DNA from: Flavobacterium sp.
GTDB lineage: Bacteria; Bacteroidota; Bacteroidia; Flavobacteriales; Flavobacteriaceae
Direction of reading: 5' to 3'
Length of the DNA: 5,855 nt
NCBI GenBank assembly: GCA_015478765.1
Contig: JADMKR010000174.1
Coordinates: 1-5,855 of the forward strand
Part shown: positions 1 to 5,510 of the stretch, piece by piece
Layout: each line of letters starts with the position of its first letter
Numbering within the stretch: position 1 is the stretch's first letter
The notes under the pieces: model-generated
Seen by the model: the letters and a program-made list of their open reading frames with translations, nothing else
Told to the model about the DNA's origin: nothing
Database searches by the model: none
Made by a program: the position numbers and the translations under genes

Positions 1-38
1 TCGGATTTGGATTCTTGGCGCGCGCTGCGACGGTAGTT
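1..38. other. Edge of a further unit beyond the attC-like site
   Basis: This short GC-rich stub lies outside the palindrome that ends at 39. If the cassette reading of this region is right, it is the first bases of the next minus-strand cassette. No minus-strand ATG occurs in it and no coding sequence can be supported. It is cut by the window edge. Confidence 0.3.
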
Positions 39-166
39 GCTAACGGCTGGGGCTACTGGCTCGTGGCGACTTGGTCACCTGCGTATTCTCCGCAAGTTAA
101 AATTATAAATGGAAAAACAAACTTCTTGATACGAAAATCCAGCCATGGCCAGTAGCCCGGGTTAGC
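39..166 (-). repeat. attC-like imperfect palindrome after the STM3941-family gene
   Basis: The outer arms are GCTAAC (39-44) and GTTAGC (161-166), which pair perfectly. Inside them are unequal unpaired spacers (5 bases at 45-49, 2 bases at 159-160), then a perfect 11-bp stem (50-60 with 148-158), a small internal loop, and a weaker 5-bp stem (63-67 with 142-146). The remaining 74 bases form a loop. Total length is 128 bp. Known integron attC sites are about 57-141 bp, with R''/R' boxes ending AAC and starting GTT, separated from an inner stem by an unpaired spacer; this element copies that architecture. On the minus strand the TAA stop of the upstream gene is formed by the GCTAAC box, as is frequent in integron cassettes. 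The boxes do not fit the full RYYYAAC/GTTRRRY consensus. A terminator or REP-like palindrome is the alternative. Confidence 0.6.
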
Positions 167-692
167 GGTTCGGCATTTTCCTATATGTCATTAATCGATC
201 ATTCAGAGTTTTTTCTAAATCGTTAAAATCATATCTTATTGCCGTCGAAGTAATTGATAATGGTGTTCCGTACATTTTCATATTACCTTTCATAAGTTTA
301 CGTTTAATACCGCTCACTTTTCGCAAAAAATTGTTAGGGTCGCTTGTGTAAATAAGTAAAATTTTTGTTGACTTTACTTTTATGACTCTGATCTCTGTTA
401 TTTCCGACCATTTTATTAGCCCAACGCTTGAAGCATTCGTATTGTCAATAATCCCAATATCGTCAATAATTAGCCCCATTCCTTTGTCGAAAAGTTTTAT
501 GACACCGTAGATACCTGCAGCCCCAAAAAATATTATAGTTATTATACCTAAAGCTTTTATAAAGTTAGGGTCATATCGAGATCGATCTGCAATCGTAGTG
601 AGAAGATGAAATCCTAGAACTACAAATAGAGTTGCTCCCCCGATGCTAAAAAGCAATTTTAATTTGCTTAGAGGTATTTCGATTTTCTGCAT
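162..692 (-). CDS. STM3941-family membrane-anchored protein
   Basis: This 176-aa protein resembles the widespread, functionally uncharacterised STM3941 family in my recollection: an N-terminal KIEIPLSK-type segment, a central IKLFDK-GLIIDD-GI-DN stretch, a GLIKW motif (residues 91-95) and a late KMYGTP motif (139-144). Two hydrophobic helices are visible at about residues 12-32 and 44-66, followed by a soluble domain of about 105 residues rich in alternating beta-like segments, so the protein is likely anchored in the inner membrane with a cytoplasmic PH-like domain; that fold is inference. The ATG at 692 is the natural start because the family motif begins at residue 3. The TAA stop lies inside the GTTAGC box of the flanking palindrome. 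It appears to be the second cassette of an integron-like array, co-directional with the recombinase upstream. It is visibly more AT-rich than pyrD. The biochemical role is unknown. Confidence 0.8.
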   Translation of the reverse strand: MQKIEIPLSKLKLLFSIGGATLFVVLGFHLLTTIADRSRYDPNFIKALGIITIIFFGAAGIYGVIKLFDKGMGLIIDDIGIIDNTNASSVGLIKWSEITEIRVIKVKSTKILLIYTSDPNNFLRKVSGIKRKLMKGNMKMYGTPLSITSTAIRYDFNDLEKTLNDRLMTYRKMPNR

Positions 693-735
693 ATTTGACT
701 TGTTGTTGATTGGGTTCGTTATCTTTATGCTGACC

Positions 736-860
736 GCTAACGTTTGGCCGCTAACCGAAGTTGCCGGTGAAAGCGGACAGAGTTCTCTCTGCCAAGATAA
801 TGTTTCTTCGTGAAATTACAACTTCCGGCTAACGAAAACTCGGCAATTTTGGTTAGCGGC
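736..860 (-). repeat. attC-like imperfect palindrome between the two cassette genes
   Basis: Two 20-base arms at 747-766 and 841-860 are inverted copies with 18 of 20 positions matching; the two differences are G-T wobbles. GCTAAC (750-755) and GTTAGC (852-857) sit inside the arms, followed inward by a 5-base spacer and a TTGCCG/CGGCAA inner box, the R-spacer-L order of attC sites. The 74-base loop contains its own hairpin (775-782 with 787-793, one bulge). Two further GCTAAC copies lie at 736-741, just outside the palindrome, and at 828-833, inside the loop, so the exact cassette boundary is ambiguous. The element lies downstream of the 225-aa gene on the minus strand, as an attC should. Unlike the 39-166 element, its spacers are pairable. 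Confidence 0.55.
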
Positions 861-891
861 GGTTACCAGTAGTTGTTTGCTAATACAATTA

Positions 892-1569
892 TTAAGATTT
901 AAGTTTAGTGAAACTATATTGGGTTTTGCTTTTGTTGAGTTTTCCAAGACGAAAATATTTTTCTTCAAGTTTAAAGGGAAGAAAGGGAGTTAAATTTTGG
1001 ACTGTTTTATTGAAGTTATCGTTTGCTTCTTCAAACGGGAAATATAAATCCGCGCTACAAACACAATTTCTCGAAAGCCAAATCATTAAACTTGATTTTT
1101 CCTCTTGGTTTGGAAGTTCAATTTTTGTTATTGGATCGATTAATTTAAAATTATATATGACCAGCAATTCAACTGGTCCAAAAGTAAATCTTGGCCAAGG
1201 TTGCCCTTTTACAAGATAGTCAATTGCCTTCTGTATGTCTCGTTGTTCAATATTCCACTCTGTTTTTGTTTGTTTGTCAGGAATGCCGCTTGGATAAGCC
1301 CAAGATACTGGATTGGTATCTCCATTATCAAAAAGGCGTTTTGTTTCTTGAATAATTTTGTCTGCTATTTCAGGATTCGGATCGCCTTGGAATGCGGAAT
1401 AGGCAGTCAATGAAATTTTCGTAGGCAATTCTGGATTAGTGTCAGTACAGTTTGTTATAAATGAACAAACATTTTCCCAAGCTTTTTCAATTTTTCTTCC
1501 TCCAATAATTTGTTGCGTTGTTCTACTTTTTGGAAGTGAATAAAATATGAATGGTCTTTCTGTTGTCAT
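892..1569 (-). CDS. Unknown protein, 225 aa, probable cassette gene
   Basis: I do not recognise this protein. It is 225 aa with no signal peptide and no transmembrane helix, so probably cytosolic. Visible features are an N-terminal FIFYSLPKSR segment, a SLTAYSAFQGDPNPEIADKI stretch (residues 53-72), a Trp/Pro-rich QPWPRFTFGP segment (123-132) leading into a hydrophobic beta-like strand, a LSRNCVCSADLYFPF segment with two nearby cysteines (165-179), and a Lys-rich C-terminus. The reading frame is long and intact with plausible composition, while the opposite-strand frames over it are short and low-complexity. It starts about 155 bases downstream of the recombinase stop, in the same direction, and is followed by an attC-like palindrome, which suggests it is the first cassette. 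No promoter or Shine-Dalgarno was found upstream, so it may depend on readthrough from the recombinase. Confidence 0.7.
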   Translation of the reverse strand: MTTERPFIFYSLPKSRTTQQIIGGRKIEKAWENVCSFITNCTDTNPELPTKISLTAYSAFQGDPNPEIADKIIQETKRLFDNGDTNPVSWAYPSGIPDKQTKTEWNIEQRDIQKAIDYLVKGQPWPRFTFGPVELLVIYNFKLIDPITKIELPNQEEKSSLMIWLSRNCVCSADLYFPFEEANDNFNKTVQNLTPFLPFKLEEKYFRLGKLNKSKTQYSFTKLKS

Positions 1570-1593
1570 TTGTTTCGTGTCGTTCTTTACAAT

Positions 1594-1724
1594 TACTGGT
1601 AACTTATATATCCCGGCTAAAAATATCCCCTGTTTATGTCAAAGCGGGGGGCTAAAGGTAGTGAATGGGATATTATCGGTTAATTGCTTGCAATATAATA
1701 TTTATTATGGTAGCATATTTTAAA
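1594..1724. other. Junction between recombinase and first cassette gene
   Basis: The junction contains an inverted repeat AATATCCC (1622-1629) / GGGATATT (1667-1674) with a 37-base loop, two direct GGCTAAA copies (1615-1621 and 1650-1656), and a TACTGGTAAC (1594-1603) that is the exact inverse of bases 862-871 at the far end of the first cassette gene. This is where an attI-type site or first cassette boundary would be expected. It could equally be a weak terminator for the recombinase, although there is no strong U-run. Confidence 0.3.
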
Positions 1725-2840
1725 TTATTCTATGTCAAATGGATTGCGGATGTTCTGGACATGAGCCTGACTTACATGTGTGTAAATCATTGTGGTCTTC
1801 GGACTGCTATGACCCAATAATGTTTGGATATACCGTATGTCCGTGCCGTTCTCCAATAAGTGAGTCGCAAAACTGTGACGTAAACTGTGCAACGTAATCT
1901 TCTTTCTGATTCCCGCACTCGCCGCCGCATGCTTCAACACATACTGCGCCGTCCTGGCCGAATAAGGTTTTCCCGGAACACCCTCAAATAGATACTTCTT
2001 CGGGGCATACACGATAAAATATTCACGCAAAATCGTTAATGCCTTCTGCGATAACAAGGTGTATCGGTCCTTTTTTCCTTTGGCGCTGCGAACATGTATC
2101 AGCATTCGCGCACTGTCAACATCGGTCAATTTTAAATTTATCAACTCACTGATTCTGAATCCGCCCGAATAAATCATGATCAACATCGCCCGATGCTTTA
2201 AACTTCCAGCGTGGCGAATTATATCGCGAACTTCACTCATGCTCAAAATTACCGGCAGTTTCTTTTCTTTCTTCGGCCGCTCCAATTCATCAAACTCAAT
2301 CGTCACCCCGCAATATTCCAAATACTGCTTCACCGCATTGATCGCCTGATTCTGGTATGAAATTGATTTTTGTGGCAAAACAATGAATTCATAGTTGAAG
2401 CGCGAAACGATCATCGGACTAACAGTTGCCTTACGCTTCTCCAAATACTTGCAAAAAAAAGTTGCCAGACTCATATAAGTTTCCACAGTCGATTCGCTGT
2501 AACGCTTGGTTTGCAGGAATTTTCGGAATTTTCCCAGCCGCTCAACCTCACTTACGGGTAAGACAACATGCTCCATGTTCACCCGAATCCGTTCATCTGC
2601 CCTGCTGATTGCCGATGTGTCCACAATCGCAAACAAACTCAGAACATCTTTCACCCTTTTACGGTTTGCATCCGAATAGGGAACCCACCAGAAAGTCTTG
2701 GTCGAACTCCACGTCGCGCCCAATTCGCTCGGGACCGCGCGCGAAAGAACCGTATTTTTGGAAAATGAAATGCTGATAACGTCCTGGCCGCGATGCACAC
2801 ATCGGTTTAAGGTGACTATAGGAGCTTCAATTACAGGCAT
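1725..2840 (-). CDS. Tyrosine recombinase/integrase (XerC/D- and IntI-like)
   Basis: This 371-aa site-specific recombinase of the phage-integrase family cuts and rejoins DNA through a tyrosine-DNA intermediate. The catalytic set is complete: Arg229 (GGFRISEL), Lys254 (SAKGKKDRY), His318 and Arg321 (LHSLRHSFATHLLENG), His344 (LLGHS) and nucleophile Tyr353 (MIYTHVS). A SAM-like core-binding domain spans about 98-180 and the catalytic domain about 195-371. Residues 1-90 form an extra N-terminal segment with a Trp-rich patch (TWSSTKTFWWVP, 43-54), as seen in many Bacteroidota recombinases. The C-terminal MIYTHV...NPFD ending resembles IntI integrases, but the roughly 16-20-residue IntI-specific insertion expected between Lys254 and His318 is absent. 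It is directly upstream of two genes flanked by attC-like palindromes and co-directional with them. The ATG at 2840 keeps the full N-terminal domain. It is not likely to be the housekeeping XerC or XerD, because of the extension. Confidence 0.9.
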   Translation of the reverse strand: MPVIEAPIVTLNRCVHRGQDVISISFSKNTVLSRAVPSELGATWSSTKTFWWVPYSDANRKRVKDVLSLFAIVDTSAISRADERIRVNMEHVVLPVSEVERLGKFRKFLQTKRYSESTVETYMSLATFFCKYLEKRKATVSPMIVSRFNYEFIVLPQKSISYQNQAINAVKQYLEYCGVTIEFDELERPKKEKKLPVILSMSEVRDIIRHAGSLKHRAMLIMIYSGGFRISELINLKLTDVDSARMLIHVRSAKGKKDRYTLLSQKALTILREYFIVYAPKKYLFEGVPGKPYSARTAQYVLKHAAASAGIRKKITLHSLRHSFATHLLENGTDIRYIQTLLGHSSPKTTMIYTHVSQAHVQNIRNPFDIE

Positions 2841-2937
2841 ATAACGATGATTTTGGCTTATACGTAACGAATATACAAAAAAAAGAAACTTGCCAGGTTG
2901 TTCTTTTTTGGGAGCTATAACCTGCTGTACGCTTTAT
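2841..2937. other. Upstream region of the recombinase gene
   Basis: This AT-rich leader on the minus strand has a long T-run (minus strand, about 2877-2886) followed by TATATTCG, one base off the TAnnTTTG -7 element, but no matching -33 element, so a promoter is only suspected. A CAGGTT (2894-2899) / AACCTG (2919-2924) inverted repeat lies further upstream. It could be a recombinase-binding or regulatory site, but nothing proves it. Confidence 0.25.
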
Positions 2938-2966
2938 CTTTAACCGTCTAAAGACGCCGGTTAAAG
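2938..2966. repeat. Strong hairpin between recombinase and structured RNA
   Basis: CTTTAACC (2938-2945) pairs perfectly with GGTTAAAG (2959-2966). Inside, GTC (2946-2948) pairs with GAC (2953-2955), giving an 11-bp stem with a TAAA loop and a 3-base bulge (2956-2958). No U-run follows on either strand, so it is not a canonical terminator. It may be the 5' hairpin of the neighbouring RNA or a recombination or regulatory site. Confidence 0.5.
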
Positions 2967-3104
2967 GATGCCGCTGCCATCAGGGCTAGAGATGTGAGGT
3001 GAGGGGAAAAATCCGGTAGCCAATTTCCCAAGTTCCACCCGGAACGCGAACGAGTACGTTTCCACGGTGGCTGCAGTCCCCACAGACCGATGGTAAATTT
3101 TTAA
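2967..3104 (+). ncRNA. Candidate structured small RNA, family not identified
   Basis: This roughly 130-base non-coding segment can fold into nested stems: TGCCATC/GATGGTA (2975-2981 with 3089-3095), GGGG/CCCC (3003-3006 with 3078-3081), GTAGCCA/TGGCTGC (3016-3022 with 3068-3074), and apical hairpins GTTCC/GGAAC (3032-3036 with 3041-3045, loop ACCC) and GAACG/CGTTT (3048-3052 with 3057-3061, loop AGTA). Three of these stems contain a G-U pair when read on the + strand, which would be A-C mismatches on the minus strand, so + transcription is favoured. The outer stem is followed by AAATTTTT. It is more GC-rich than its flanks and ends before the separate pyrD promoter. A closing stem, purine-rich bulge and apical stems recall 6S-type RNAs (a Bacteroidota 6S family, 6S-Flavo, exists), but I cannot assign it. 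No ligand-riboswitch core that I know matches. Confidence 0.45.
3087..3104 (+). terminator. Possible intrinsic terminator of the small RNA
   Basis: The 3' half of the RNA's closing stem (GATGGTA, 3089-3095) runs directly into a T-rich tract (3098-3102). This resembles a rho-independent terminator, but the stem is long-range and the T tract short. An overlapping local inverted repeat GGTAA/TTACC (3092-3096 with 3106-3110) is also present. Confidence 0.35.
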
Positions 3105-3134
3105 ATTACCTAATTTCGAGATTTCCAAATTAGC

Positions 3135-3142
3135 TAACTTTG
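3135..3142 (+). promoter_or_regulatory. Bacteroidota-type -7 promoter element for pyrD
   Basis: TAACTTTG matches the Bacteroidota -7 consensus TAnnTTTG exactly. The expected start point is about 3147, giving a 5' leader of only about 12 bases before the ATG at 3159. No clear TTTG -33 element stands 19-21 bases upstream. A CTAATTT/AAATTAG inverted repeat (3110-3116 and 3127-3133) fills the spacer and could be a regulator site. Confidence 0.6.
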
Positions 3143-3158
3143 CATCCAAACAACATCC

Positions 3159-4178
3159 ATGTACAAAATCCTCATTCGCCCAATATTATTCTGTTTCGAT
3201 CCCGAAAAAGTACACTATTTCACATTTTCGGCAATTCGGTTTTTGTCGCGTATACCTGGATTCCCGGCGTTGTTTCGGAGTTTGTATGCAGTTAATGATA
3301 AAAGGTTGGAAGTGGAAGTATTTGGGTTGAAATTTAAAAACCGCGTCGGATTGGCAGCGGGTTTCGATAAAGACGCCCGACTGTACAACGAACTATCGAA
3401 CTTTGGTTTCGGTTTTATCGAAATCGGGACGCTGACACCAAAACCGCAGGCCGGAAATCCGAAGAAAAGATTGTTTCGCCTAAAAGAAGATTCAGCTATT
3501 ATCAATAGAATGGGATTCAACAACGGTGGCGTGGTGGATGCCGTAGAGCGGCTCAAAAAAAATAAAAACGTGCTCATCGGCGGAAATATCGGGAAAAATA
3601 AAATCACCGATAATCACGATGCGGTAACCGATTATATAATTTGTTTCGATGCCCTGTTCGATGTTGTCGATTATTTTGTGGTCAATGTCAGTTCGCCTAA
3701 TACGCCCAACCTGCGCGAGCTCCAGGAAAAAGAACCGCTCACCGCATTGCTGAAAACATTGCAACATCGGAACAACGCCAAATCGGCACCCAAACCCATC
3801 CTGCTAAAAATCGCACCCGATCTTACCAACGAACAATTGCTGGATATTATCGATATCGTCAACGAAACGCGTATCGCCGGAGTGATTGCAACCAATACCA
3901 CTATTGCACGCGACCGACTATCATCCGAAAATAAAAAGGAAGCCGGAGGGCTGTCAGGAAAGCCTCTTCGTCAAAGATCTACCGAGGTTATTCGGTTTTT
4001 ATCACAAAAAAGTAATGGTGCCTTTCCCATCATCGGCGTGGGAGGAATACATTCGGCAAACGACGCAATGGAGAAAATTGAGGCGGGTGCGGCACTGATC
4101 CAATTATACACCGGCTTTATTTACGAAGGTCCGCAATTGGTCAAAGAAATTAATAAACAGCTGCTAAAACGATTGTAG
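3159..4178 (+). CDS. pyrD: Dihydroorotate dehydrogenase (quinone), class 2
   Basis: This FMN enzyme oxidises dihydroorotate to orotate, the fourth step of de novo UMP synthesis, and passes the electrons to membrane quinone. The 339-aa length fits class 2 enzymes (about 335-345). Visible in order: the N-terminal helical membrane/quinone-tunnel region (about 1-45, starting [11 protein letters not shown] with DPEKVH), the [12 protein letters not shown] segment (65-73), [19 protein letters not shown] (90-108), NRMGFNN substrate segment (116-122), the catalytic [15 protein letters not shown] motif (175-189) with Ser179 as the class 2 base, LKIAPD (216-221), ATNTT (244-248), GGLSGKPL (263-270), GVGGI phosphate-binding (293-297) and [10 protein letters not shown] (316-325). 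Nothing essential is missing. It has its own promoter, is monocistronic here, and its last 29 bases overlap the end of the opposing DUF3307 gene. Confidence 0.97.
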   Translation: MYKILIRPILFCFDPEKVHYFTFSAIRFLSRIPGFPALFRSLYAVNDKRLEVEVFGLKFKNRVGLAAGFDKDARLYNELSNFGFGFIEIGTLTPKPQAGNPKKRLFRLKEDSAIINRMGFNNGGVVDAVERLKKNKNVLIGGNIGKNKITDNHDAVTDYIICFDALFDVVDYFVVNVSSPNTPNLRELQEKEPLTALLKTLQHRNNAKSAPKPILLKIAPDLTNEQLLDIIDIVNETRIAGVIATNTTIARDRLSSENKKEAGGLSGKPLRQRSTEVIRFLSQKSNGAFPIIGVGGIHSANDAMEKIEAGAALIQLYTGFIYEGPQLVKEINKQLLKRL

Positions 4179-4881
4179 CAGATTCCATTAAAACGTAACG
4201 TGCGAGTAACCCCGTAACGATTGCGATCCCGAAACTCAGAAATGTCCCAATCAATACATATTCGGTAAGTTTCCGATCGCGAGCCTGCGTGAGATCCCCA
4301 AATCGGAAAATCGACTTTGCGGCAAGCAGAAAACCAATTGCGGTAAATTGTCCGCCCACAATAAATCCGAATACAAACAGTCGTTCCAGGATTCCAATGT
4401 ATTTGCCGGCATTTTGTAAATCTTCGCCGGTATCATTTTGATTGGGCGTCCATTTCGAGATCAGTATTTTAATTAATATCGAAGTCGGAGTAGTGAGGAA
4501 AAGAACGCCGGTGCCTATTGTCCATAACCAGACACTCACATCCAAAGTTCTCAGGTCGGTATTAGTGTAGATCAGCACTATGATTATCAGTGTGATCAGA
4601 TGAAGGATTTGATCGGCCAGGAACCATGTACGCTTATTCGCCAAGGTTTGAAAATGGAGTTTCAGCAAGTCTATCGCACCGTGAATTACCGCAATAATTA
4701 TCGCATACCACCCGAATCCTTCGCCAACGAGTGCCCATGCCAGGAGTCCGTGCAAAACGATATGTAAATACAGATACACGCTGCGATGTTTGCGGAGTTC
4801 TTTGTCGGTTACCCATGAATTGGGCTGTAACAGGAAATCGCCAAGTAGATGGGCAAGTAGGAGTTTTACAAATAGTATCAT
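4150..4881 (-). CDS. DUF3307 family integral membrane protein
   Basis: This 243-aa polytopic membrane protein of unknown function has about six hydrophobic segments. The N-terminal half (1-107) shows the DUF3307 signature: [10 protein letters not shown] (10-19), HIVLHG (40-45), [10 protein letters not shown] (65-74) and ADQILHL (89-95). The intramembrane His and Asp residues (H11, D15, H40, H44, H67, D71, D90, H94) resemble a metal- or proton-binding set; that is inference. The C-terminal half has the conserved block [10 protein letters not shown] (159-168), [16 protein letters not shown] (181-196) and [15 protein letters not shown] (207-221). Its ATG overlaps the TGA of the upstream SatD gene as ATGA (4881-4878), so translation is probably coupled. 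SatD and DUF3307 genes are, as far as I recall, often neighbours, suggesting that SatD regulates or works with this membrane protein. The end overlaps pyrD by 29 bases, tail to tail. Confidence 0.9.
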   Translation of the reverse strand: MILFVKLLLAHLLGDFLLQPNSWVTDKELRKHRSVYLYLHIVLHGLLAWALVGEGFGWYAIIIAVIHGAIDLLKLHFQTLANKRTWFLADQILHLITLIIIVLIYTNTDLRTLDVSVWLWTIGTGVLFLTTPTSILIKILISKWTPNQNDTGEDLQNAGKYIGILERLFVFGFIVGGQFTAIGFLLAAKSIFRFGDLTQARDRKLTEYVLIGTFLSFGIAIVTGLLARYVLMESATIVLAAVY

Positions 4882-5483
4882 GAGAGATGTTGTATTTGTT
4901 GACGGTAATATTGGTCCAGGTCAAGAATCAGATCGAGTTGCGATCGCGTGTGCCGCCTGCTTACAGCCGCTTGGTTAATTCCCAGAAGATTCCCTATTTC
5001 CTCTTGCGACAGGTTCGGATTTTGTAGTCGTGCGGTTACATATTCAGCCGATTGCGGAAGCCAGCCTTCCATCACCGAAACTGCAAATCGGAGAAATAAA
5101 TTCAGTTGCAGATTGAGCTCAGGAGTGCCTGTATCAATTGCCAATGAAAGCTTTCGCTGACGCAGTGTTTCAAAAAGCTGGCCGGCGCGTACGAATACCG
5201 GACCGTTGCTTTCTGTAATTTTGGGAGCTTCGTAGGTGATCTCTCCAATGCCAATGCTCAGCCTGACATCAAGTTTTAAACTTCGCATGGCGGCTTTTAT
5301 GCGTATGACAGCGATAATCGCCTGGTTCGGCTTTACAGCCAACTGAAATTCATCACCGCGGTAAATTTGCCAGGACACAGGAGTTTGGCCATATCCCGAA
5401 AGGACCGCTTTGAGCGAGTCCATCCAAAGTGTTGGTGCGACTTCGGTGGAATTGATGATGTCACCTACAATTATTGCTTTCAT
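4878..5483 (-). CDS. SatD-family protein with C-terminal helix-turn-helix
   Basis: This 201-aa protein matches the SatD family (named for an acid-tolerance locus in streptococci). It starts MKAIIVGDIINST, has a RGDEFQLAV block (42-50), RLSIGIGE (74-81) and GPVFVRAGQLFE (94-105), and ends with a helix-turn-helix of about 159-178 (SQEEIGNLLGINQAAVSRRH). The order of these blocks resembles class III nucleotide cyclases/GGDEF domains, with Asp8 and Asp44 in the places of the two metal-binding acids; this relation is my inference from motif shape. It is probably a DNA-binding regulator with a nucleotide-sensing or catalytic N-domain. It is first in a two-gene operon with the DUF3307 gene (ATGA overlap). 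Three palindromic operator-like sites upstream suggest autoregulation. The ATG at 5483 is fixed by the conserved start of the domain, with no downstream Met alternative. Confidence 0.85.
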   Translation of the reverse strand: MKAIIVGDIINSTEVAPTLWMDSLKAVLSGYGQTPVSWQIYRGDEFQLAVKPNQAIIAVIRIKAAMRSLKLDVRLSIGIGEITYEAPKITESNGPVFVRAGQLFETLRQRKLSLAIDTGTPELNLQLNLFLRFAVSVMEGWLPQSAEYVTARLQNPNLSQEEIGNLLGINQAAVSRRHTRSQLDLILDLDQYYRQQIQHLS

Positions 5484-5487
5484 AAAT

Positions 5488-5495
5488 CAAATATA
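5488..5495 (-). promoter_or_regulatory. -7 promoter element of the satD-DUF3307 operon
   Basis: Read on the minus strand this is TATATTTG, an exact match to TAnnTTTG. Its last base is only 5 bases before the ATG at 5483, so transcription should start at or next to the A of the start codon, giving a leaderless mRNA. The first operator-like palindrome (5511-5530) lies over the position where the -33 element should be. Confidence 0.5.
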
Positions 5496-5510
5496 TAAAA
5501 ACTATTTTAA

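Noticed and set aside
908..1413. Plus-strand open frames across the 225-aa gene
   Set aside because: Low-complexity, Ser/Phe/Leu-rich shadows of the minus-strand gene, without recognisable motifs or promoter.
2370..2768. Plus-strand open frames within the recombinase gene
   Set aside because: They lie antisense to a clearly conserved recombinase coding region and show no domain features.
1725..2840. Classification of the recombinase as a true integron integrase IntI
   Set aside because: The catalytic core and tail are similar, but the IntI-specific segment between the Lys and His-x-x-Arg motifs is missing, so only integron-like is justified.
2967..3104. Cobalamin, FMN, TPP, c-di-AMP or guanidine riboswitch controlling pyrD
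   Set aside because: I compared the remembered conserved cores of these riboswitches and none fits; the segment also appears to end before the pyrD promoter, so it is not in the pyrD leader.
2961..3149. Open minus-strand frame of 62 codons between the recombinase and pyrD
   Set aside because: It covers the structured segment and the pyrD promoter, has a composition unlike a protein and no start signals; the G-U pairing pattern favours a non-coding RNA on the opposite strand.
3215..3901. Minus-strand open frames antisense to pyrD
   Set aside because: The plus strand encodes an intact class 2 dihydroorotate dehydrogenase; the antisense frames are by-products.
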